A DNA stretch of 64,000 nt, from positions 620,001-684,000 of the forward strand of contig JACZZP010000007.1 in the NCBI GenBank assembly GCA_015183035.1, written 5' to 3'. The position numbers were made by a program, and so were the translations under genes. This document shows positions 55,541 through 64,000 of this stretch, piece after piece. The notes below the pieces were generated by a model. The model was given only the letters and a program-made list of their open reading frames with translations, had not been told where the DNA came from and made no database searches. Position 1 is the first letter of the stretch; each line of letters opens with the position of its first letter. Source of the stretch: Meloidogyne chitwoodi. Lineage: Eukaryota > Nematoda > Chromadorea > Rhabditida > Meloidogynidae.

Positions 55541-55789
55541 TAAAAGATAACTAATAAAATTGCTCTCAGAGCTGGACAAGCGGTGCAGCTTGGACATTAA
55601 GAATTTTAATATTATAAGCGAAACAATTCGAATAATATAAATAAAAAATTAATTAAAACCAAAAATCTAATTATAAAATTAAAATTAATATTATTTAATT
55701 GAATTAAATTTTTGAGTTTGAGATATTTTCACCAAATTATGTAAAATGTTAACAATCCAGTAAACAATATACTAATTATCGATTACTTG

Positions 55790-56010
55790 TAGAAAATTAA
55801 ATTTTAACTTTTTTTACTTTTAAAAATACAATATCCATTAGTTAAACGTTATTACAAAGAAGAACATAGGTCCTCCAGTACCTCTCATGTTCGTTTACTC
55901 GAATTTTTCACGCATGTCCACCCGTTCGTAATTTTTTTCCGACAACAATTGACTTGTGGGGAATCAGATTTTGCTGCAGAGAACAAGCCTATTGTTATGC
56001 AAAAGCGATA
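55790..56010 (+). repeat. R1-related dispersed repeat
   Basis: Shares CGTTTACTCGAATTTTTCAC with 19316-19480 and GGGAATCAGATTTTGCTG and AAGCCTATTGTTA with the R1 copies, so it links the two groups. Confidence 0.7.
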
Positions 56011-56084
56011 TTTTCTAGTTAAAACTAAAAAAATTAAACAATGAAAATGTTAAATTGCAATTTACAAAAATCCCATACAGGATG

Positions 56085-56400
56085 GGACCCAGACTGGACA
56101 GGGTATCTCATCTCACGTTTTTTAATTATTAATAATTAATCTAATTTTTGTAAAAAATTAATAATATTTATAAAATAATTAAAAAATTATGTCCTAATGT
56201 TTTTAATATTAATTTTATTTTTTAGATATATTTAAAATTTAAATAGATTTTATTATTGAAGGAAAAAAATTAGATGAATCGTCTATATTTAAATTATTTT
56301 AAGAAATTAGAAATTAAAGCAATTAATGAATGTCAAAACTTTATAAATTACATAAATTAATTTTAGAAAACAATATTTAAATTAATTAAATTCTACAATT
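56085..56400 (+). repeat. Dispersed repeat R5, copy 2
   Basis: Partner of 36965-37310. Confidence 0.75.
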
Positions 56401-56761
56401 TTAAAAAAATATTTTATTTCTTTTATTTAAATAATTCACAACAAATAACAAAAGAATTAAATATTTAATTTAATTCGTATAAATTTTGAATTTTAATAGA
56501 ATGAATACAATAAATTTTTTTAATTCCTCTCAGACTGCGTGGAAAATAGCAAAAATTGTCGAGTTAATCGAAGTCGAGAATAATATAAAATTTTTTTAAC
56601 AATCTATAATACAATTATTGTGATTATGTAAAGAGGTGTGGGAAAGGAAAAAATTTTTTAAATCATGTTAGAAGAAATAATAATAATGATAATAATTAAA
56701 TTTGAATTGTGAAATAATTTTGTTTTATTTGATAGATTATTTATTTTATTTGACTCCTTAG

Positions 56762-57038
56762 AGTCCGACATGGCGTTAAACATAAATTGCTCGTGCGCAG
56801 AAGAATCAGATTGCATCCGATCTATTCCCATATGGGCAGCAATCTTATAGGGCACAAACCGGGAGAACTGTCTGCCCAAACCATAAGAAGGCTTTACAAG
56901 GAACGTTTGCGCAAAATGGTCGGATTTCAGAACAAATTAGAAACTCGACGAGCAAAAGCAACAGTACTGAAAAAGTTAAACCAAAAATCAACAACGATTA
57001 GTGTTCCAACAAATAAAAAGATATTGACACGACGGTAA
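56762..57038 (+). CDS. Large exon of an unidentified basic protein
   Basis: Begins at acceptor TTTGACTCCTTAG (56761) and is open for 91 codons to TAA at 57036-57038. Composition is far more balanced than the flanks. It reads VRHGVKHKLLVRRRIRLHPI, then YSHMGSNLIGHKPGELSAQT, then IRRLYKERLRKMVGFQNKLE and a Lys/Arg-rich tail ending ILTRR. Very basic (Arg/Lys about a quarter of residues), with a helical IRRLYKERLRKM segment, so a nucleic-acid-binding or ribosomal-type role is plausible, but I cannot name a family. The last codons (ACG|GTAATT) could also be a splice donor, in which case the exon continues elsewhere. An upstream first exon may be 56501-56596 (MNTINFFNSSQTAWKIAKIV), though no clean join was found. 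Confidence 0.5.
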
Positions 57039-57044
57039 TTATAT

Positions 57045-58490
57045 ACCATATTTTTGCATCATTTTTAAAAAATAATGTAAAATTAAATTTTTTGTAAATT
57101 AAAAATTAATTTAAAAAATGTCAAAAATTATTTTTAAGGTAAAAATTAATTAAAAAATATTTAAAATTATTTTTAAAATAAAAATTAATTTAAAGAAGTA
57201 TTAAAAATTATTTAAAATTAATTTAAAAATAGTAAAAATTATTTAAAAAAAATTAAAAATTATTTAGAAACAAAAATTAAATTATAAATAATAAAAAATA
57301 ATTTTTTTAAATTAAAAAGATTAAAAAAAATATAAATATTATTTAAAAAAAAAGAAAAAATTAAAAATAATAAAAGAAACACAAAAAAATTAATTAAAAT
57401 GAAAAACATGTGAAATTATGTGTAAATTATAAAAAATCGCAAATAAAAAAGGTCTATAATAAAACAAACAAATAAAAAAGGTCTATAAAATAAAACAAAT
57501 AAAAAAACACGTAGTTAAAAATTAATTGTAGAAAAAAAAATGTTAAAAAATAAACAAATAAAAATAAAATAAAGTTTGAATAAAATAAATAATGTTTATA
57601 ATTAAAAAAAAAAATAACAATTAAAAAACATGAAACAATGCACTAAAAAGGCAATGTTGCGTAAAATAATATTAAAATTTATAATAAAAATAAAAAATAA
57701 TAATAAAAAAAACTCGTTAAACAATAAGCATTACAAAGGTAAATAATATATACATTAAAAATTGGAACAAAATTAATAAAAGTCTGTAAAAAACAAGAAA
57801 TAAATAATATTAAAAAAATTTTATCTCAATAAAATAACAAAAGAATTGTTTAGTTTTTTAAGGTTTGTCATTAACTATACGGGTCGTTTGAGAATGAATG
57901 GTACAAGAACTAAGACACGTTTTTTTCCATTTGGAACGATTACCTTTCTTATATAAATCTTTAATATTAAATTTTTTAACCTACAACTTCAGCGAAATTA
58001 TTAAAATCAAAACAAAAATATTTATTATAATACTTAGATCGAAATATATTTACTAAAAAATTCAATACCGTCAAAAATCTAAAGCTCCAACGTCTAGCCA
58101 ACTAAGAAAATTTCAATAATCTCTTCACTAAAATAAACATATCAAATTAATAACATAGTTAGAGGAAAAAACTCTAACACCGCCTTCAGTGAAGATATAT
58201 CTTTTTTCATAGCCCTCAATAGAGTCGGCTTGTAAACAAGACAAAATTGACCATTCACAGGTCATTCTTTTGAAATAAGTGCTTCATTCTTCAATAACAC
58301 TAATCCAATAAGATAATGCAAAGCCGTGGGTCATGGTTTAATTATTATTTTACATGAAAATTGATATTAGTTATTGACAGACCGAGTAATATTTCTTTGA
58401 TATTCAAAAAGAAATATAATTTCTTTGTAATTTTCTACAATAATTTTATAATTTAAAAATGTTTTAATTAAATCAAAAAAGTTTTGCAGT
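57045..58490. other. A-rich, low-complexity, no gene seen
   Basis: 57060-57800 is dominated by AAAAATTA words with no coding potential. 57845-58400 is somewhat more balanced but has stops in all frames. Confidence 0.5.
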
Positions 58491-58499
58491 TCTACCCGG

Positions 58500-58612
58500 A
58501 TATTGAACGCTCAGGTCCAAGAAAACGATAATATTCAGCTAAATTATAAAATATGAAGCATTTAATAAAAGAATTGGGGTCGAACTTCAAGACGCTGAGA
58601 GCTACATAGATT
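58500..58612 (+). pseudogene. gag: BEL/Pao Gag N-terminal fragment, degenerate
   Basis: Matches 6702-6812 (CCAAGAAAACGA(C/T)AATATTC, AAAAGAATTGGGG, CGAACTTCAAGACGCTGAGA) with deletions that break the frame. With 54827-54965 it suggests one decayed second copy of the element, split by about 3.5 kb. Confidence 0.8.
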
Positions 58613-58991
58613 TACATATTTGGTTATTATTTCTGGATTGGGTTTTTTTAAATTGTAGAATTATATTTTTTCAAGTATTTAATTTTCAATTAACAATTTT
58701 TTTAATTTGGTACTAAATATAATCGTACATATGAAAGTAAGGTTTTCTAGAAGGAAATCTAGATCGATTTATGATACTCATGCATTGGGTATCCGCCAAA
58801 TGCACGTGTATTAATGGGTATTTTATTAGACCCAAAAAGTATACAAAGCCTGTGTTTTGCATCCGACTGAAGTATAGCCTTGGGTCTGTGGATTAGAACT
58901 ATCACCATATTATTTGGGTTATAAATGATTATTGGGACTATTAAAGTTATACTAAAAATTTATAATTAAGAAAATCTCTTTAATAATATTC

Positions 58992-59209
58992 AGATGCAGA
59001 TCCTTGAGGAGAACAAAATTGAAATTGAAACGGAGGATGTTAAAGATACAAGAAAAAATAACTGTTGAGGAGAGTAAAAGTTGTTGTTTTGAAAAAAGGA
59101 TATTTTTATATAGGCGAAAAATGTAGGCGTAGAGAAAAAGAAGAGACAGAATCTATGTGGCGTTAAAAAATACAACATCCAATTGCAAAGGGATAAGCCG
59201 CCAGTTTAC
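58992..59209 (+). CDS. Candidate last two exons of an unknown gene
   Basis: Acceptor ATAATATTCAG precedes MQILEENKIEIETED up to a GTTAAA donor near 59037. After a second acceptor (TTTTTATATAG) the frame reads AKNVGVEKKKRQNLCGVKKY then NIQLQRDKPPVYF and TAG. The joining intron is about 75 nt. A single uninterrupted frame (CRSLRRTKLKLKRRMLKIQE, 48 codons) also crosses the first part, so the model is uncertain. It lies directly upstream of the Merlin derivative. Confidence 0.3.
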
Positions 59210-59359
59210 TTTTAGGAAGATTTAACGGCAAAAAACTACTATAAAAAACGATGTTAATTTAATTTTATTAATTACATATCCACTTGTCATATTTAAAAAA
59301 TTTGGTGATTTATTTTTTGATAAAAATCGAGATTTTGGAGATATTTCAATGACATAAGC

Positions 59360-59921
59360 GGTAAATGTCCAGTTGATGTCCTACCTGTCCGCAAAGAGAA
59401 TTCGCTCTTTTCTTTCATTCTCTTGCATTTTTGGCGTTAGGAGAAGTGCACGCTTATTTTTTCTAAACACTATAATATGCCTTTTGGCACTTGGAAAGAA
59501 AGGAATAAAATAATTAAAATTAATTAATAATAGTGAAAAAATGTTTATTTTATAAATGATCAAAGATTATAAATTTGGGACAATATTCTCAAATATATTT
59601 ATAGAAGATCAGGTGGATAATAACCTTTTATGGGATTATAATGAAGGGACAAAAACTTGTAAAAGGACAAATATTTAGGTAATTCAGTTTCTGTAATATG
59701 GCTCTTTTGATGGACAATTCTGAATCTTAATCTTAAATATTTTTTCACTATTATTAATTAATTTTAATTATTTTATTCCTTTCTTTCCAAGTGCCAAAAG
59801 GCATATTATAGTGTAGAGGAAAAATAAGAGTGCACTTCTCCTAACGCCAAAAATGCAAGAGAATGAAAGAAAAGAGCGAATTCTCTTTGCGGACAGGTAG
59901 GACATCAACTGGACATTTACC
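59360..59921 (-). mobile_element. Merlin deletion derivative (MITE) with perfect 9-bp duplication
   Basis: Flanked by GACATAAGC (59351-59359 and 59922-59930). Ends GGTAAATGTCC and GGACATTTACC match the 2489-4180 Merlin with one change each. The terminal repeats are ~200 bp. Between them remains only a piece homologous to the transposase C-terminus (59595-59735, matching 2720-2875), so it is an internal deletion that needs a transposase from elsewhere. Confidence 0.93.
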
Positions 59922-59994
59922 GACATAAGCAAATACCGACAAGGCCGTTATCGAAAAAAAGTAATATTTAATTTACTTTTGCTAAACAATTATA

Positions 59995-60295
59995 TATTTA
60001 TGAAAAATTAAATTAAAATTTCTAAAAAAGACTGTATAATCAGAAGCAGTAGAGACACACGGTTTCGCCGTACCTGAGTGGTGTTTCGACTACCCGAAAA
60101 AAAGTCAAAGTCGAACGTCGAAAGAAAATTAAGGACAAGATCTAAAATAATAATTGGTATTCTTGCTTAAATTCAGTGCGAATTTGGCGTTTTAATTTAT
60201 GATATTACCCATCCTTAGCAAGGACATAGGTCATAAAGGATATATAAATAAATGGGGCCAGTAATTGAGTAATTTTGCATATTTTTTACTCTTTT
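59995..60295. other. Short repeat and weak open segment
   Basis: 59995-60055 matches 49880-49950. 60063-60145 reads SPYLSGVSTTRKKVKVERRK then KIKDKI and TAA, a basic open stretch without a clear acceptor. Confidence 0.25.
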
Positions 60296-60299
60296 TTAT

Positions 60300-60485
60300 T
60301 TAGAAGAAAGGGGTCATTTATAACAGATTTTAAACTGTTTTAAATGGCCCGTATATACTACTTAATACTTGTATTACATGAAAAAAATTTCCTATAACTC
60401 CCTACACATTTTATTTAAAATAAATTTTATTATACTTTTAGAAAAAATTATTTTATGCAAAGAAGAACGTTAACAATTAATTTTT
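60300..60485 (+). repeat. Dispersed repeat R7, copy 2
   Basis: Partner of 47345-47540. Confidence 0.75.
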
Positions 60486-60574
60486 TAAGAAAATAAAAAT
60501 TTTTTAAATTTAAATATTTTATTTAAATTAAATTTTATTATAATCTTATCTATCCCCTTGAACTTTCAGATAAT

Positions 60575-60695
60575 AAACAACAAAAAATCAAAAACAACAA
60601 CAAAAACCAGGAGATCCAAATTTGGAAATGGAAGATTATTCATCTGAAGAAGTCATTTCTCCATTTCTACGCCGAGCTCATTTTATTCTTGCATA
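60575..60695 (+). repeat. Dispersed repeat R2, copy 2
   Basis: Partner of 20610-20740; this copy keeps the frame EMEDYSSEEVISPFLRRAHF then ILA and stop. Confidence 0.75.
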
Positions 60696-60901
60696 ATTTT
60701 AAATAATTTTAAAAAATTATATCACCCTTATTAATATTTTAAAATAAAAATAGAAATAGACAAACAAAAGAAACATTTCACGGACAACAAATTTTAAAAA
60801 TTTTTTATTTTAAAACTTAAAATCATTTTGATCTAATCTCTACAAAAAATAAAAAATTATACTTGAAAAAAGATAATTATTATTAAAGTTCAAAAAATTA
60901 T

Positions 60902-61813
60902 TTAAAGAAACTCTCCGACATGATTTTCTATTGCATATTTAAAAGGCTCATCTCCAAAATTGACGTTAAGATCGCAACGTTTAGTTACTACATATGGACG
61001 CAAATTCATTATTTCCTCTAAAACAATTGTCTTGCCTGAGAAAAGAGAATTAACTTTTTTACTAAAAATAATTTTACCGATTTGCTTTTCATTTAAAGTA
61101 AAAAATTTCCATTCTTTCATTTATGTAATTTTTTGGCGTACGAATTATACAACATCCTATTATATCATTGAATTTTAGAGGGTCCTCAATAAAACATTTT
61201 GCTTCTCCCGATGAAGAATGATAATATCCATCAGAAATCAAAACATAAAAACTTTTTTTATTAGAAAGTCATATTTGGACTTGCCAATTGTAGCTAAAAA
61301 ATTTGAAAACAATTTTTGTAGGTAAAAAAGTATACTCATTATCTGTAGTAGTAATAGGCATGAGACTTAATTCAAAATATTGGATTATGAAAGCTGTTGG
61401 CGGTGCTTGATGAATATCCAACATATTGAATTTATGTTGAGCCAAAATCATTATAGGGTTATCATTTTCTTTGAAAAAAATAATTTTAAATCAATTATTA
61501 ACTAACCAAAAATTTTCTCTGAAAGACGATAAAGAATCAAACGCCCATCCTCGGATATACAAATGGTCCCATTTCCAATATTACAATTACTTGAATTTAT
61601 ATTGATGCAATTATTGCTACAACAAGACCACTTGATACTAATTATATTCATTTTGTTAGCACATTTATTGATATGATTGTATAAATTTCTCCCAATTTTC
61701 CATGAGACACTTTTTTTAATAGGTGTAATTGAACGGGCTCTCTTGCGTCTGACCTCTTGATCCATTAAACTCATTATTTTATCAAAATGTGTTTCTTTTA
61801 GAGCTATAATTTC
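60902..61813 (-). pseudogene. SPRY-domain protein gene, disrupted (nematode expanded family)
   Basis: Minus strand. Exon A (61507-61813) follows acceptor ATCTTTTAG and reads EIIALKETHFDKIM...; it holds a basic KRARSITPIKKSVSWKIG stretch and the cysteine block IKWSCCSNNCININ with GNGTICI after it. A 38-nt intron (61469-61506) leads to exon B (IMILAQHKFNMLDIHQAPPT, then FIIQYFELSLMP). At 61269-61271 an in-frame TGA sits where related proteins have Gly (I-G-L-S-N); the frame continues LSNKKSFYVLISDGYYHSSS and DIIGCCIIRTPKN. Near 61125-61140 a one-base shift leads into EWKFFTLNEKQIGKIIFSKK, LRPYVV and VNFGDEPFKYAI, typical SPRY C-terminal motifs. Both lesions could be skipped by ~28-nt introns with poor donors, but conservation of the encoded residues favours real lesions. 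The gene's 5' exons are not seen. Confidence 0.7.
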
Positions 61814-61814
61814 C

Positions 61815-62685
61815 TAAAAGATAAAATAATATTTAATTTTTTAGATTACAAAGCAAAATAAAATTTTACACCCAACATTTATTTTATTTTAAAATGTCTA
61901 AAAAACTTAAGAATTTGAAGCATATTGCAGAATGCGCATAAAATGTTATGACTATTTCTGCTGATGAAAAAATTATACATTACTAAAAACATTTTTTAAT
62001 TAAATTAATTTAAAAATATAGGAAAAATCTTAAAAATTAAATTGAAAACAAAAATTATTATTGACATATAAAGTTAACAATGATTAATGAACGGAAAAGT
62101 CCGACAAATAACGCGAAATTAAGCGACATTGACGCGGTACATTAGGACAAGCGCGCAACTAGGAAGTAAAAAACTTTTGTGGCCAGGTACTTAAAAATTT
62201 ATTATTAAAAAAGTTGTTTAAATATTGTTAAATTTTTTTAAAGTATTGTTAAATTAAAATAAATGAGATTAATATTTAAAAAAAATTTAATCAAAAATTT
62301 TTGATAAAATCTTTTTTAATTTTTTACTCTATTTTTCTATTAAATTTAAAGTTCAATGGATTCAAGAAGAATTCTTAGAGAAATTTGATGAAGTTTTTTA
62401 TCTAAAAAATATAATAATAAAAAAATTAATAAAAATAATTTTAAAAAATAAAAATTAATATTATATAAAAATTAAAAAAAAAAACAAATTACAAGCATAA
62501 ATTAAACAAAAAAACCTAAAAAAAGTAAAAAATTTTTAATAATTTTTAAAATTAGATTGTAAAATAATTATACCAAAATTAGTTGTAAAACAAATCCAAA
62601 ATTTAAATGATAAGTAAATGTATGTCATTTGGCTTGGCATTTCCACCACTTGCTTTTTCTCAAAAAATGCTGGCTTTTTAAACAC
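61815..62685. other. AT-rich, with a short open segment
   Basis: 62079-62144 reads MINERKSPTNNAKLSDIDAV H then TAG on the plus strand, in a GC-richer patch; it could be a terminal exon. 61893-61941 opens MSKKLKNLKHIAECA. Neither is secure. Confidence 0.25.
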
Positions 62686-62850
62686 CCACGCGTTAACAAA
62701 TTTATTTTATCTAAATTAACAATGTTTTAATTAACAATTAACAAACTATGTATAATTATTTTGATAAAATAAAAATTAATAAATAACAAAGGTTAAACTG
62801 GTGTGTAATAACAACCATTGGTTTCTGTTTTAAATTAAACTTGGGGATCC
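62685..62850 (+). repeat. Repeat E, diverged third copy (non-coding part)
   Basis: Shares CCACG(CG)TTAACAA(A)TTTATTTTA, AATTAACAATTAACAAA and ACCAT(T/A)GTTTC(T/C)GTTTTA order with 28054-28215. The membrane-protein part is absent. Two CCGTAAATCAGGG copies follow at 62848 and 62890. Confidence 0.5.
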
Positions 62851-62929
62851 GTAAATCAGGGCGTGTATTTGTTTTTTTTTAATTTAATGTCCGTAAATCA
62901 GGGTTTATAAATTATATTTTAAGCTGAAA

Positions 62930-63020
62930 TGAACGCAAAAGAAAGAAACTTCATAACTTCGAGCGAACTAAACGACGATCAGTTAAAGCATCATACTTAT
63001 ATAGATAAATTGAAAAATTA
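62930..63020 (+). CDS. Candidate small first exon
   Basis: ATG 62930 opens MNAKERNFITSSELNDDQLK then HHTYIDKLKN and TAA, in a GC-richer patch. It may be the start of the gene whose large exon is at 63199, but no donor join was established. Confidence 0.22.
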
Positions 63021-63198
63021 AAATTTTGTATTAAAACCATTTTAGATAGAATGCTTTTCTTCAATTTTGTTTATATATTTATTCAAAATTTTGCATTAAA
63101 AATAAATATTTTTAATTAAAAAACAACAATATTAATATATTATAAATATAATATTTCAAAATTGAATCTCTTAAGATCCATAATTTAAAAATTTCAGT

Positions 63199-63499
63199 CT
63201 CACTCCATGATGATGAGTGGTGTGATTGTTTACGGGCACCTCACAACAACAAAGTCCAGCTTCATCATCCTCAAATGATGATGTTTAAACTTTTATCAAA
63301 AAATTCAAAGTTAAAATTTGTACTACAAACTACAATGGAATATATTTATATTTGGAGGTTTAACAAGAAAAGTTCTAATGAGATAAAAGCCTATGGAAGA
63401 ATTAAACTTCTTTTCAATGTGTTGCTCTACACTTTTGTACGATATCTTATTAGATTAAGAAACTCATTGTTAATAAAAAACTCCATGGAAGCGAAATAA
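63199..63499 (+). CDS. Candidate large terminal exon, unknown protein
   Basis: A strong acceptor (AAAAATTTCAG, 63198) is followed by one frame open for about 100 codons to TAA at 63497-63499: SLHDDEWCDCLRAPHNNKVQ, LHHPQMMMFKLLSKNSKLK, then a Phe/Leu/Arg-rich end (LIRLRNSLLIKNSMEAK). An alternative frame (SGVIVYGHLTTTKSSFIILK) stops after 28 codons. The inverted words CATCATCCTC/AATGATGATG in the first 80 bp form a small stem. No family is recognised. Confidence 0.35.
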
Positions 63500-64000
63500 T
63501 AATTTAATTAAATTTTCGCATCTTTCAAATAAAAAAAGTATGTTTTCAATTTATAATATAGTAAATTAATAAAAAGTAAATACTCCATGTTTCCCTTTAA
63601 CGGTTCGAACTCCTAATGCTGATTTTTTTATAATTTGAATTTTTTATTTTTAAGATAAAGATAAATTTATTTTTAATAAATATAAGTAATAAAAATAATT
63701 CTCGCCCTTGACTGTTTACTTGGTTGTTCCATTTAATTCTTTTCCGTTTAATTTCCCTTTTTCCCCGTTCCTCATTAAAATTTAAAAAATTAATATTTTA
63801 TAATTGAAGTAAAATGGTAAAATTAAAAATATGCTAAAAACTTCTATTTGAAATAACATTTTATAAAATTTATAGATTAAATTATTTAAACGCTTTTATA
63901 CAAAACAAAGTCGAAATGTATTCAAATATAAAATATAAATAAATAACTATATAAAATTAAATCATACTCATCCACATTAGAGACCTCTGCTCGCCTTCAC
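63500..64000. other. AT-rich window end with repeat R6 copy 2
   Basis: 63706-63812 is the partner of 37565-37680. 63575-63625 resembles 47840-47885. The last 30 bp (GAGACCTCTGCTCGCCTTCAC) are GC-richer and cut by the window edge. Confidence 0.5.

Noticed and set aside
56658..56879. 73-codon minus-strand ORF opposite the basic exon
   Set aside because: The plus-strand frame is longer, has a strong acceptor and protein-like composition; this is its shadow.
63600..63620. GGTTCGAACTCC resembling a tRNA B box
   Set aside because: No acceptor stem, anticodon arm or A box in the 70 bp upstream.

Overview
This is a eukaryotic nuclear window, very rich in A+T, with no bacterial operons and no rRNA or tRNA gene that I can support. 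It looks like nematode DNA, and a plant-parasitic root-knot nematode (Meloidogyne-like) is my best guess. The guess rests on a SPRY-domain protein relic at 60.9-61.8 kb whose cysteine-rich core and C-terminus resemble a family I know from those worms, on the spliceosomal introns of about 26-50 nt that recur in the window, and on the mix of BEL/Pao, Ty3/gypsy, hAT and Merlin elements. The species is inference.

Most recognisable content is mobile DNA. 1-1.1 kb: 3' end of a hAT transposase with its terminus. 1.5-2.3 kb: a non-autonomous element whose ends are inverted tandem arrays of a 15-bp motif, flanked by a 10-bp direct repeat. 2.5-4.2 kb: a complete Merlin element whose four-exon transposase frame (355 aa) is intact, with long terminal inverted repeats and a 9-bp target duplication. 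4.9-7.5 kb: 5' part of a BEL/Pao retrotransposon (primer site, long leader, truncated gag). 13.4-18.3 kb: scattered Ty3/gypsy pol and gag fragments. 25.3-28.0 kb: a complete hAT element, seven-exon transposase (679 aa), perfect 8-bp target duplication. 28.05-28.5 and 38.8-39.3 kb: two copies of a repeat encoding a membrane-anchored C-terminus. 34.15-44.7 kb: a large, interrupted palindrome carrying 115-bp tandem repeats, a 315-bp higher-order satellite and many short perfect hairpins. 59.36-59.92 kb: an internally deleted Merlin derivative with its own perfect 9-bp duplication.

Host-type coding sequence is sparse and in small exons. The strongest are a basic-protein exon (56.76-57.04 kb), the broken SPRY gene, and single exons bounded by good splice sites (9.99, 17.17, 21.7, 22.5, 48.6, 55.1, 63.2 kb). 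Many short dispersed repeats occur as pairs on the same strand tens of kb apart, so much of the AT-rich background is itself decayed repeats. Gene models here were read by eye; exon joins were checked for frame but not against transcripts.
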